Origin: Candidatus Omnitrophota bacterium
GTDB lineage: Bacteria; Omnitrophota; Gorgyraeia; Gygaellales; Profunditerraquicolaceae
Assembly (NCBI GenBank): GCA_028717985.1
Contig: JAQUMS010000106.1
Span: 1 to 5,538 of the forward strand
Length of the DNA stretch: 5,538 bases
Direction: 5' to 3'
Under the pieces are notes generated by a model. It had not been told where the DNA came from. It ran no database searches and was given only the letters and a program-made list of their open reading frames with translations. Numbering within the stretch: the stretch's first letter is position 1; the number at the start of each line of letters is the position of its first letter. Shown here in pieces: positions 1 to 5,538 of the stretch. The position numbers were made by a program, and so were the translations under genes.

Positions 1-684
1 AAAGGGATGGTTCTTTATACCGAACAGACGATAATTCCCGATTTCCTGGAGGCTCGTGTGGGACATGATCAGCACATTGCTACCACTCTTAGGCATGTCA
101 AAGTTGAAAATTCCGTTCCTATCGTGGTGAAAATGCCGGTATTGCTTGAAGTTTTGTCTGCGATGCATGACGTAAGGAGATCCCTGGAAGATAATGACCA
201 GCTTCCCGCATATGCTGCAACAGGTGTTACTTTCGTTGATGAGAGTATCAAGTCTCTTGTTTTAAATCAATGGCCGGCTAATGCCCAATCAGAGGAAGAA
301 TTTATCAGCCGGAATTACACCGGATACCTTGACCGTACATTGAAGCATGAAGGCGCGCATCTTCTCAATGATGAATATATGGAAATCCTTCCTTATGCCC
401 TTGAAATGGCACAGACGCCGTATGGTTGGATGAGATGGATGAATATTATTAAATATAAATTTACGGCGGGAGTTAAAGATGCCCGGCATGTCCTGAGCAG
501 TGATTATTATATTAATACATTTCTTCCCGATATTATCCACAGGCACGAAGACGATCTCGGAAACCTTTCTCCGTCCATGGTCCGTAAAGCGTTGTCCGGA
601 GATGAGGAAGGCCTGATCAATATTATTCCCTTGATCCCGGAGAAAACATACCGTGAGGAGGCCCAGGATTTATTTGACGGCCTT
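1..684 (+). other. Zincin-like metallopeptidase module with HEGAH motif (protein domain)
   Basis: Residues 1-228 form the first visible module, whose beginning may lie upstream. Residues 113-122 read TLKHEGAHLL, which fits the extended zincin consensus: uncharged or hydrophobic residues flank H116-E117-x-x-H120. In such enzymes the two His bind zinc and the Glu activates water. A short beta-like strand (VTFVDES, 76-82) lies about 35 residues before the helix, as expected for a zincin edge strand. A third ligand is not certain; D124, E125 and E128 follow closely, and E137 is further on. After this come helical stretches around 130-225. I cannot name a peptidase family. The HExxH could be fortuitous in so long a protein, but the helical context and matching flanks make a zincin, active or relic, the best reading. 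A partner segment lies near bases 4500-4660. Confidence 0.5.
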
Positions 685-3600
685 ATGTCCGATGATTCTC
701 CACGCGATGACGGGAGCGACGGCGGCGATTTATTTAAAGATGATCAAATGGCTGTAACCGTGAGTACTCTAAGCCGGGTCAGCGATTACCTGAGAAAATA
801 CGGTAAAACCGGCGCGGTGCTGTATCTGGATATAGACGATACTATCGTTACTCAAGTCTGTGAATATCCTTCCTCGTCATTCCCGCGGAAACGGTATTAT
901 ATGATCATGGACAGTATCAGGCATAATATAGAAAGCAACAGGAAAATAAAAAGCGCGGCGGAATTTAGACCATGGATGCGCGAGCAGGAAGATTGGTTGA
1001 TGCACGAAGTCGTTAGGGAATTTATTGCCGTGGAAAAGATCGGCCTGCGTCTGGGGGTTTACCGTGCCGTGGAGGGAATAGAGGAACTTGCCGCGGTGGC
1101 CGGGGAAAAGAACATGAAGATCATTGCTGTTACCAACCGGTTTGAAGAAATGAAAGAAAATACAGTTGAGATTTTAAAATCCATCGGATTTGATATTTCT
1201 CCGGAAAATATCCGTTTTTGCGGCTATGGACGCGGGGTAAAAGCGCGGGCGCTGGCGGAAGAATTCGAGACCAACGGGATTCATACGGCGGCTTATTTTA
1301 TAGATGACTCAAGTTTTTGTATAGATGAGGCAAAACAATTCCTGGCTGATAATCACCACGTGCCGCTTAAAGTAATCCATTTTGAAAAAAGGCCCGTTTC
1401 CCGAAACCCGTTTGAATTTTACATCGAAAAACTGCGCGCGCGAGACACCTGGAACGGCGAGATATCTGATCTTGATGAATGGGAATTGTTGTTCATTAAC
1501 GCGATCATGAAAATCGCCGAAGAGGAAAGCAGGGATGAACGGTTGCGCCTGATGAGGAACATAGTGGATATTATAGATGAAAAAGGATTGGAGTCCCGTG
1601 ATTTTGTCGTCCGCACGTACGTATATCAGTATTTGTATGAATTGCTTGAAGATCTGTTGGATGTCGAGAAACTCGTTATACATCCGTTTGAGAGCGGGCA
1701 TATCCCCGAATCATTGCAAATGTATATGAGGATAGTTTTTCCTTTAAATCATCAAACCGCGAGCGCGATGTATACCGATGGACGATTAGCGTTGACAGTA
1801 CCGCCGGGAAGCGCGTTTTACCGGAAATACGGCGCCCAGGCGCAGTTTACCATTCATGAAAGCAACCTGTATTTGTTTATGGAAGAAGCCCTGAAAAGTA
1901 TCTTAAAAAAGCGTCCGCATATTATTCTTCTGCCTGATTCAGGCGCGCGGCCGTTCAAGGGAGTATTGGAGCGTTTTATACGAAGTAACGGCTTGCATAC
2001 AAAAGTACTTTTGCTCCCGGTAAGTTTCTATGATTCCGGAGATACCAGGGAAGATATTTATCACCGGTTATATATAGGAAAGCTTTATCATGAAACACAG
2101 GGGGATATGAAAGCAATTAAACGATACCTTCTGAAGCATAGTATTTTTGAGGATCTCTGGGAGGATAAGCCGGCGTTGTATCAGACCGCGTTATTTTATT
2201 CCCGGTTCTTCCCGATTACCGGGGATACGAAGGTCATGGTATTTGACGATAATGTCGGATCAGGTACCGTCGTGTTTGCTCTTCGGGATATCCTGGAACG
2301 TTTCGGTATGGACCTTGCCAATTTTTCTTTTTCTGCGGCGCTGCTGCTGGGCCGGAGGGCTGATGCGTATCTTGACGCGTTTTCCGCTTTTATTTCAGGG
2401 CACGTGTCCTGGACATACTGGCCGCCGAAAATTGCCATATACCCTTCCTGGGAGAAAGATTATGAATTACGCGGCATCATTCTCCGGAAAAAAGGAGAAC
2501 ACCTGATGTCCGAAAATACAGGTTTTTTTAATTCCTGGGCAGGGGAATTTCAGAAAAGGGCGGGGGAGATCTTTATGAAAGACTGGGAGTTCTATAACGG
2601 ATCTTCCCTGTTTAAAGAGGCGGTAAGACTGCTTGAGGATGCTTCTATGGAAGAATCCATCCGTGAAAAATCCAAAGAGTTGCTGGCGTGGGTATGGGAA
2701 AATGAACCGGAATTATTTATGCATAAATTACGCGCGCTGCGGATCGAGGATAAGATCAGAATAGTTATGCTCCTGGATATTCATGCGATATTGCCGGTGA
2801 AATTAAACGGCCGTGAATGGAAAAATATTTTCGATTTTGTCGAGTACCACAGGATGAAAGCGGAAATGCTCAGTAATTTAATCAGGTCGGATATCTCGCG
2901 GGATGCCCCGGTATCCGCAGAAGATATCATTTCCCGATGGTTGTCTCCGGAACAATTCCTTAATTACAGCATCCTGGGGAAAATATATTTCGGCGGAAAA
3001 GAACCGTCCATTTCCCGGAATATCATACGCGAATACAGGGATATCGTAAACTCCGCGCCTCTTTCGGTAAAGAATATCATGAAACTATTGTTGGAACGGA
3101 GGATGTTTGACCTGCGCCTCGATAAAAGTCTGGTTTCCGCGGTCGGAGAATTCACGCTTGTGGATTTTAAGGATGTCAGTATCGGCAGGAATCTCAGTAC
3201 AATAACCATCCAGGCGCAGAATAAAGAGGAGAGATCTTTTATTCTCCGCAACCGGTGGGGTTCATTGTTGAGTCTTGAACGGGAGCAAATTTATTCAAAG
3301 GCTCAGGAGATCGTCCTGGGCGTTGATACAAACGGCGGCTCTTACCTTGTCCGCAGGAATGGAAAGAATTATCCTAACGGCTCCGATATACTTATGCAGG
3401 CAGTGCTTAAAGGACGAAGCGGCAGTTTACAGATTTCCGAATTTTTAGAGGCACCCGAAAAGCATCAGCTGGAATTAAAGGAGATATTCTTTTCCTCTTT
3501 GCCGCATTTTGTCCTTGAGAACATCCTGGGCTGCAATGACCACGGATTCAGGAATAAATATATTGTGATTGAAAACGGGCATGTTCTTAATAATGCCGCT

Positions 3601-5538
3601 TTTGACGTTGCGTATTTACTTGAGTATATCAATTACGATTGGATACTGGAAGATGTGAGGCAGGGTGTTACCGAAATTAATCTGCTTGAAATGCTGGATG
3701 AATTCCAAAACCCGGGGACGAGGCTGGAATTCATGGGGATAATCGTTAAGGAATATCTTCGTATCTGGGAATACGTTAAAAATAACGCACAGGAAATCGA
3801 AAATCTTATTATCGAATATTATCCCGATACTGAATCAGCACAAGCCATAGAAGTGCTTAAGAAACGGCTCGATGCCGGCCCGGAAACATTTTTGTCTGAA
3901 ATTCTCTGGGCGTTTTTGTTCGGCCGCAGGGCCCGCGGAGTATATAAAGATCATCTTCGGGTTGCCTTGGAGAAAAACGGGGAGAATGCGACGGAAAAAG
4001 TCTTGCGCGGGTTTAACGAGATCACGAACTCGGGGATTTCAGTTGAACGTCTGCATAAATACGCGTACGGAAGCAGGGAACCGGAACGCAGGTCGGAAGT
4101 TTTACAGGCATTCAGAGGTGTTTTGAGCCCGGAAATAACACGCGCTGACCGTCGATATGATGGCAGATTGAACATGGACATAGTGAATAGCCTTATAGAA
4201 AAACTTGTTCTGGCATCTGCCGGAGATCGTGTAGTGCCTGATAAGGAAATACGTCAGGAAATCGAGAAGCTGAGAATTGAGTCAAGGTTTATTATAGAAA
4301 AATCGGGTTTGCCGCTGCCCAAAAACAGTGACGGCGGAAATATCTTTTCGGCATTATCTCCTGAAATTGAACGGTATGTAGGGGATACGGCCGTGAACGG
4401 CGCGCGTGAAATATCAAAGGATGTTGAGTTTGTATCAGGCGGCCGGAGGGCTCGCTGGTTTGTGCTGCCTTCTTTGGGTTCCCGTGCCCCGCCGCTTTTC
4501 GTTCATACCGGTATCGTAGACAATGAAATCCGTATTTATTTTTCCGAAAGTATATATTATCTATCCCAAGCCATACTCTCTCCAGAGGAAAATACCTGTT
4601 TTCTTAAAGCAGCCGCAGTGTTCGCTGCCTATAAAGAGGAATTGTCTGTCCGGAATAATGACCCCCGGAAGGTTTCCCTGCAGGCGTATCAGAGATTTCT
4701 TACTGAACTTCAAACCTACCCTGAAACAGCAAAAATAAAAATCAGCAAACTTTCGCAGGTTATTCTTAAGGAGAGTGATTTTCTCGTGATCGGAGGCGGT
4801 GTCGCCGCTTTAAGCAGTACGGTTTATCTTTTACAGCGAATTCTGCAAAACAACAGGACATTCACGACCACGGTTGTTTTTAAGGGCCGGGATGAAAAAA
4901 CAACGAATACTGAAAGAGCCCAGGGCGGTTTAGCGGTACCGTTGAGGAAAGATGAAAAAGAACCTGTGCCAGGCGAAGAGAAAGATTATGCCGCCAAACA
5001 GGTCAGGGATACACTTCTGGTTGGGGAATTATTATCCGATCCGGACGCGACTATTGAACTTATTTCTTCCTTTGCCGACAGAATACGGGATTCAATTTCC
5101 TGGGGGGCTGATTTTGATCGTGGCCCTTCAGGAAAGCTCTCATTGGGAAAAGAAGGCGGCGGGTCGAATGTCCACAGGATTGTTAAAGCCGGAGGCGCGC
5201 AGGCAGGAAGAGAAATTCAGAGAACTCTGATACGGACGTTTAATCATTTCGCGGAACAGGCACGGGCACAAGGGCATAGTGTTAACCTGGATAGGAATGT
5301 ATTCATTCTTGATCTTGTGCGAAAAAATAACGGTTCTTGTCTGGGGGCTTTTGGCGTTGACCTGGTAACAGGGGAGTATATCGTGTATGTTTCACGCGCC
5401 GTGAATATGGCGACCGGCGGGCTGGGAAATATTTACGCGCGCACAACAAACGGCGAAGATGCGACCGGAGACGGGTACGCCATGGTATTGCGGGCGGGAG
5501 GAGAGCTTGCCAATATGGAATTTGTGCAGATACATCCT
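1..5538 (+). CDS. Giant multidomain protein, internal fragment (both ends outside the window)
   Basis: Frame 1 is open for all 1846 codons without a stop, which is far beyond chance, and the translation contains recognisable domain motifs from beginning to end, so the frame is real throughout. Domains in order: zincin-like with HEGAH (116-120), acidic linker (229-249), HAD phosphatase-like (about 255-465), helical spacer, phosphoribosyltransferase fold (about 581-830), helical region, kinase-like module (about 1045-1290), helical region, SDGG linker (1443-1449), degenerate zincin-like segment (about 1450-1580) and NadB-type FAD domain (about 1590 onward). No signal peptide can be judged because the N-terminus is missing, and no transmembrane-length hydrophobic stretch is seen. 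Each enzyme domain normally occurs in a protein of roughly 200-550 residues, so their presence in one chain is the striking point. The overall function is unknown. An artefactual fusion by assembly error is unlikely to maintain frame over so many modules. Confidence 0.95.
346..360 (+). other. HExxH zinc-binding motif
   Basis: Codons 116-120 encode HEGAH. His116 and His120 would be zinc ligands and Glu117 the general base. Flanking residues (TLK before, LL after) match the usual helix pattern. Confidence 0.5.
685..747 (+). other. Acidic Asp/Gly/Ser interdomain linker
   Basis: Residues 229-249 are rich in Asp, Ser and Gly and contain SDGGDLF (239-245). The composition is that of a flexible, disordered tether, and it falls exactly between the zincin-like module and the HAD domain. 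A closely similar heptapeptide, SDGGNIF, recurs at residues 1443-1449 before another module. Confidence 0.7.
763..1395 (+). other. HAD-superfamily phosphatase-like domain (DUF2608-like)
   Basis: Residues about 255-465 carry all four haloacid dehalogenase motifs in order. Motif I is LDIDDTIV, with D277 the predicted aspartyl nucleophile and D279 the general acid/base. Motif II is the Thr of AVTNR (T378) after a hydrophobic strand. Motif III is K414 in GVKARAL. Motif IV is FIDDSS with D435 and D436, the Mg2+ ligands. About 95 mainly helical residues between motifs I and II would form a C1-type cap. The stretch after motif II (ENTVEILKSIGFDIS) resembles what I remember of DUF2608, a HAD branch of unknown substrate. 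Established HAD chemistry is phosphoryl transfer from small molecules or proteins through a phospho-aspartate. All key residues are present, so the domain is probably active. The substrate is unknown. Its neighbour downstream is a phosphoribosyltransferase-fold domain. Confidence 0.85.
829..843 (+). other. HAD motif I (DIDDT)
   Basis: Codons 277-281 encode D-I-D-D-T at the end of the hydrophobic strand AVLYL. D277 is the predicted nucleophile and D279 the general acid/base. Confidence 0.85.
1396..1740 (+). other. Helical spacer between HAD and phosphoribosyltransferase domains
   Basis: Residues 466-580 are rich in Glu, Leu, Arg and Ile with heptad-like hydrophobic spacing (for example EWELLFINAIMKIAEEE and YVYQYLYELLEDLLDVEKL), suggesting a bundle of alpha helices. 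I recognise no catalytic motif. It could be a helical-repeat spacer or an N-terminal extension of the following domain. Confidence 0.6.
1741..2490 (+). other. Phosphoribosyltransferase-fold domain
   Basis: Residues about 581-830 resemble a type I phosphoribosyltransferase. The key signature is KVMVFDDNVGSGTVV (744-758): a hydrophobic strand, two acidic residues (D749, D750) and an SGT turn, followed by a helix (FALRDILERFG). This is the PRPP-binding loop, where the acidic pair contacts the ribose hydroxyls and the turn cradles the 5'-phosphate. An earlier strand and turn, HIILLPDSGARPF (640-652), followed by a helix, fits the beta-strand/loop that binds pyrophosphate in this fold. A strand of the type VLLLPVSFYDSG (668-679) comes between. 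Compared with the common form DDNVTTGTT the last Thr is replaced by Val757. Family chemistry is transfer of phosphoribose from PRPP to a base, but some members are regulatory or recruited to other nucleotide reactions. The substrate cannot be told. It is not the NadC-type (quinolinate) enzyme, which has a different fold. Confidence 0.7.
2245..2271 (+). other. PRPP-binding loop (DDNVGSGTV)
   Basis: Codons 749-757 encode the acidic pair and SG turn following the strand VMVF. The final position, usually Thr, is Val here. Confidence 0.7.
2491..2508 (+). promoter_or_regulatory. Shine-Dalgarno-like sequence and in-frame internal ATG (speculative)
   Basis: AAAGGAG at 2491-2497 is followed after 8 bases by ATG at 2506-2508, in frame with the giant gene (Met836), at the end of the phosphoribosyltransferase domain. 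The spacing is ideal for ribosome binding. It could allow internal initiation or be a relic of a formerly separate downstream gene, but the bases also simply encode RKKGE and a second purine-rich site precedes the in-frame Met859 (2575-2577). No stop codon precedes it in the main frame. Confidence 0.2.
2491..3132 (+). other. Helical region of unknown function between phosphoribosyltransferase and kinase-like modules
   Basis: Residues 831-1044 are mostly predicted helix by eye: many Glu/Lys/Arg alternating with Leu/Ile/Phe/Trp, for example EESIREKSKELLAWVWENE and VKNIMKLLLERRMFDLRL. I see no catalytic motif, cysteine cluster or exact repeat. Helical-repeat (HEAT/TPR-like) scaffold is possible but no regular repeat unit can be seen by inspection. 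Confidence 0.55.
3133..3870 (+). other. Possible protein/lipid-kinase-like module
   Basis: Residues about 1045-1290 show a kinase-like order of elements. A beta-rich start (FTLVDF, then STITIQAQ at 1066-1073 and SFILRN at 1079-1084) could be an N-lobe with R1083 in the usual Lys position, followed by a Glu-containing helix (E1093/E1095). A hinge-like strand DILMQAVLKG (residues 1129-1138) follows. The C-lobe candidate is CNDHGFRNKYIVI (1178-1190), in which D1180 and N1185 keep the D-x4-N spacing of kinase catalytic loops (compare DRHxxN of PI3/4-kinases and TDLHxEN of LanM dehydratases). FDVAYLL (1201-1207) then supplies a metal-binding Asp (D1202) like that of DFG. Helices follow, as in a kinase C-lobe. 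No glycine-rich loop is clear and the Lys seems replaced by Arg, so this could be a divergent or inactive member, or a coincidence. Family membership is unproven. Confidence 0.35.
3871..4317 (+). other. Helical region of unknown function before the second SDGG linker
   Basis: Residues 1291-1439 are rich in charged residues and Leu/Ile/Val. They include FLSEILWAFLFGRRARGVY, a run with Arg/Glu-rich SREPERRSEVLQAF, and ending helices (KEIRQEIEKLRIESRFIIEK). The last may form a short coiled coil. No known motif is seen. It may be the C-terminal part of the kinase-like module plus a spacer. Confidence 0.5.
4318..4347 (+). other. Second SDGG-containing linker
   Basis: Residues 1440-1449 (PKNSDGGNIF) are Gly/Asp/Asn-rich after a Pro-Leu-Pro turn. 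SDGGNIF matches SDGGDLF at 239-245, marking a module boundary at both places. Confidence 0.6.
4348..4755 (+). other. Zincin-like segment lacking HExxH (possible degenerate peptidase module)
   Basis: Residues about 1450-1585 contain the strand-helix order EIRIYFSESIYYLSQ (1509-1523), SPEE (1527-1530), then a helix FLKAAAVFAAYKEELSV (1534-1550). This is the layout seen in M48-type and related zincins, where a strand and a surface helix precede the zinc helix with HExxH. At the matching place here the helix reads FAAYKEE, with no His, so zinc binding would be lost. The upstream module at residues 76-120 has a comparable order (VTFVDESIKSL, SEEEF, then HEGAH), which raises the possibility of an ancient internal duplication. 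The likeness is short and judged by eye. The segment could equally be an unrelated alpha/beta region placed before the flavoprotein domain. Confidence 0.25.
4756..5538 (+). other. L-aspartate oxidase (NadB)-type FAD-binding domain, cut by window end
   Basis: Residues about 1586-1846 match the FAD domain of the L-aspartate oxidase / succinate dehydrogenase flavoprotein superfamily. In order: a Rossmann strand and dinucleotide loop DFLVIGGGVAALSS (G1598-x-G1600-x-x-A1603); RAQGGLAVPL (1639-1648), the AQGGIA motif beside the isoalloxazine; a helix DTLLVGELLSDPDATIEL; KEGG (1717-1720) followed by HRIVKAGGAQAGREI (1725-1739), the EGGHSxxRILHAGGDATG region typical of NadB; and ATGGLGNIY (1804-1812), GDGYAM and ELANMEFVQIHP (1835-1846), the strongly conserved core. 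NadB oxidises L-aspartate to iminoaspartate in the first step of de novo NAD synthesis. The details favour NadB over fumarate reductase. The usual EGGHS has Gly in place of His here. The second half, with the remaining substrate-binding Arg and His residues, lies beyond the window, so activity cannot be judged. A stand-alone NadB is about 500-550 residues. Confidence 0.88.
4792..4809 (+). other. FAD dinucleotide-binding loop (GxGxxA)
   Basis: Codons 1598-1603 encode GGGVAA after the strand FLVI. This is the ADP-binding turn of the flavoprotein, with Ala in place of the usual third Gly (GxGxxG/A). Confidence 0.85.

Noticed and set aside
1309..1701. Minus-strand open stretch of 130 codons opposite the HAD domain and spacer
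   Set aside because: It lies wholly antisense to a frame with clear HAD motifs. Its translation shows no motif, and it has no convincing upstream ribosome-binding context. It is a shadow.
1741..2490. Phosphoribosyltransferase domain as NadC (quinolinate phosphoribosyltransferase), which would complete a NAD pathway with NadB
   Set aside because: The DD-x3-SG PRPP loop seen here belongs to the type I fold. NadC has a different (type II, barrel) fold and lacks this loop.
2147..2506. Plus-strand frame-2 open stretch of 119 codons
   Set aside because: It overlaps the phosphoribosyltransferase domain, which is well supported in frame 1. The product is Arg/Ser/Leu-rich with no family likeness.
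2964..3251. Minus-strand open stretch of 95 codons
   Set aside because: Antisense to the continuous main frame, Arg/Ser-rich, with no recognisable domain.
2347..4452. Three GRRA-containing peptides (LLGRRADAY, LFGRRARGV, GGRRARWF) as a possible repeat family
   Set aside because: Only four residues are shared, the surroundings differ, and they lie in different types of module. Chance is enough to explain them.
4952..5230. Plus-strand frame-2 open stretch of 92 codons
   Set aside because: It overlaps the NadB-type domain, whose motifs are clear in frame 1. No independent support.
1..5538. Non-ribosomal peptide or polyketide synthetase, or a repeat-rich adhesin, as explanation for the giant frame
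   Set aside because: No carrier-protein serine motif, adenylation or condensation motif, ketosynthase motif or regular extracellular repeat is visible.
1..5538. CRISPR array, tRNA/rRNA genes, insertion sequence ends or riboswitch
   Set aside because: Continuous coding sequence occupies every base, and no direct-repeat array, RNA gene signature or terminal inverted repeats were seen.

Overview
The whole window is one uninterrupted plus-strand reading frame. Frame 1 runs from base 1 to base 5538 as 1846 codons with no stop, and neither the true start nor the true end is present. There is no intergenic DNA, and I see no RNA gene, CRISPR array, mobile element, promoter or terminator. Shorter open stretches in other frames and on the minus strand give basic, low-complexity or patternless proteins and are best explained as shadows. 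The fragment would exceed 200 kDa, so the full gene encodes a giant multidomain protein.

Reading along the protein (residue 1 = base 1): a zincin-like module with an intact HExxH motif (HEGAH, residues 116-120); an acidic Asp/Gly/Ser linker (229-249); a HAD-superfamily phosphatase-like domain with all four motifs (about 255-465); a helical spacer; a phosphoribosyltransferase-fold domain with a recognisable PRPP loop (about 581-830); a long helical region; a weak protein/lipid-kinase-like module with a D-x4-N catalytic-loop pattern (about 1045-1290); another helical region; a second SDGG linker (1443-1449); a segment resembling a zincin that has lost its HExxH; and, at the end, the FAD-binding half of an L-aspartate oxidase (NadB)-type flavoprotein, cut by the window edge at its conserved QxHP motif. 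No long hydrophobic stretch is visible, so this part of the protein looks soluble.

Fusing unrelated soluble enzyme modules with helical spacers and short DGG linkers into one giant chain resembles the giant proteins reported from uncultured bacteria such as Omnitrophota. That assignment is an inference from architecture (about 50% sure), since no taxonomic marker lies in the window. Bacterial origin is likely, given the NadB-type domain and the uninterrupted coding.

How the modules cooperate cannot be read from sequence alone. HAD, phosphoribosyltransferase and NadB domains all act on small metabolites (phosphate esters, PRPP, aspartate/NAD precursors), so a metabolite-processing megaenzyme is one reading. 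A modular scaffold that accumulated enzyme-derived domains, some of them degenerate, is another. The second zincin-like segment (no HExxH) and the PRPP loop (Val in place of the last Thr) show departures from active consensus, which favours caution about catalysis.
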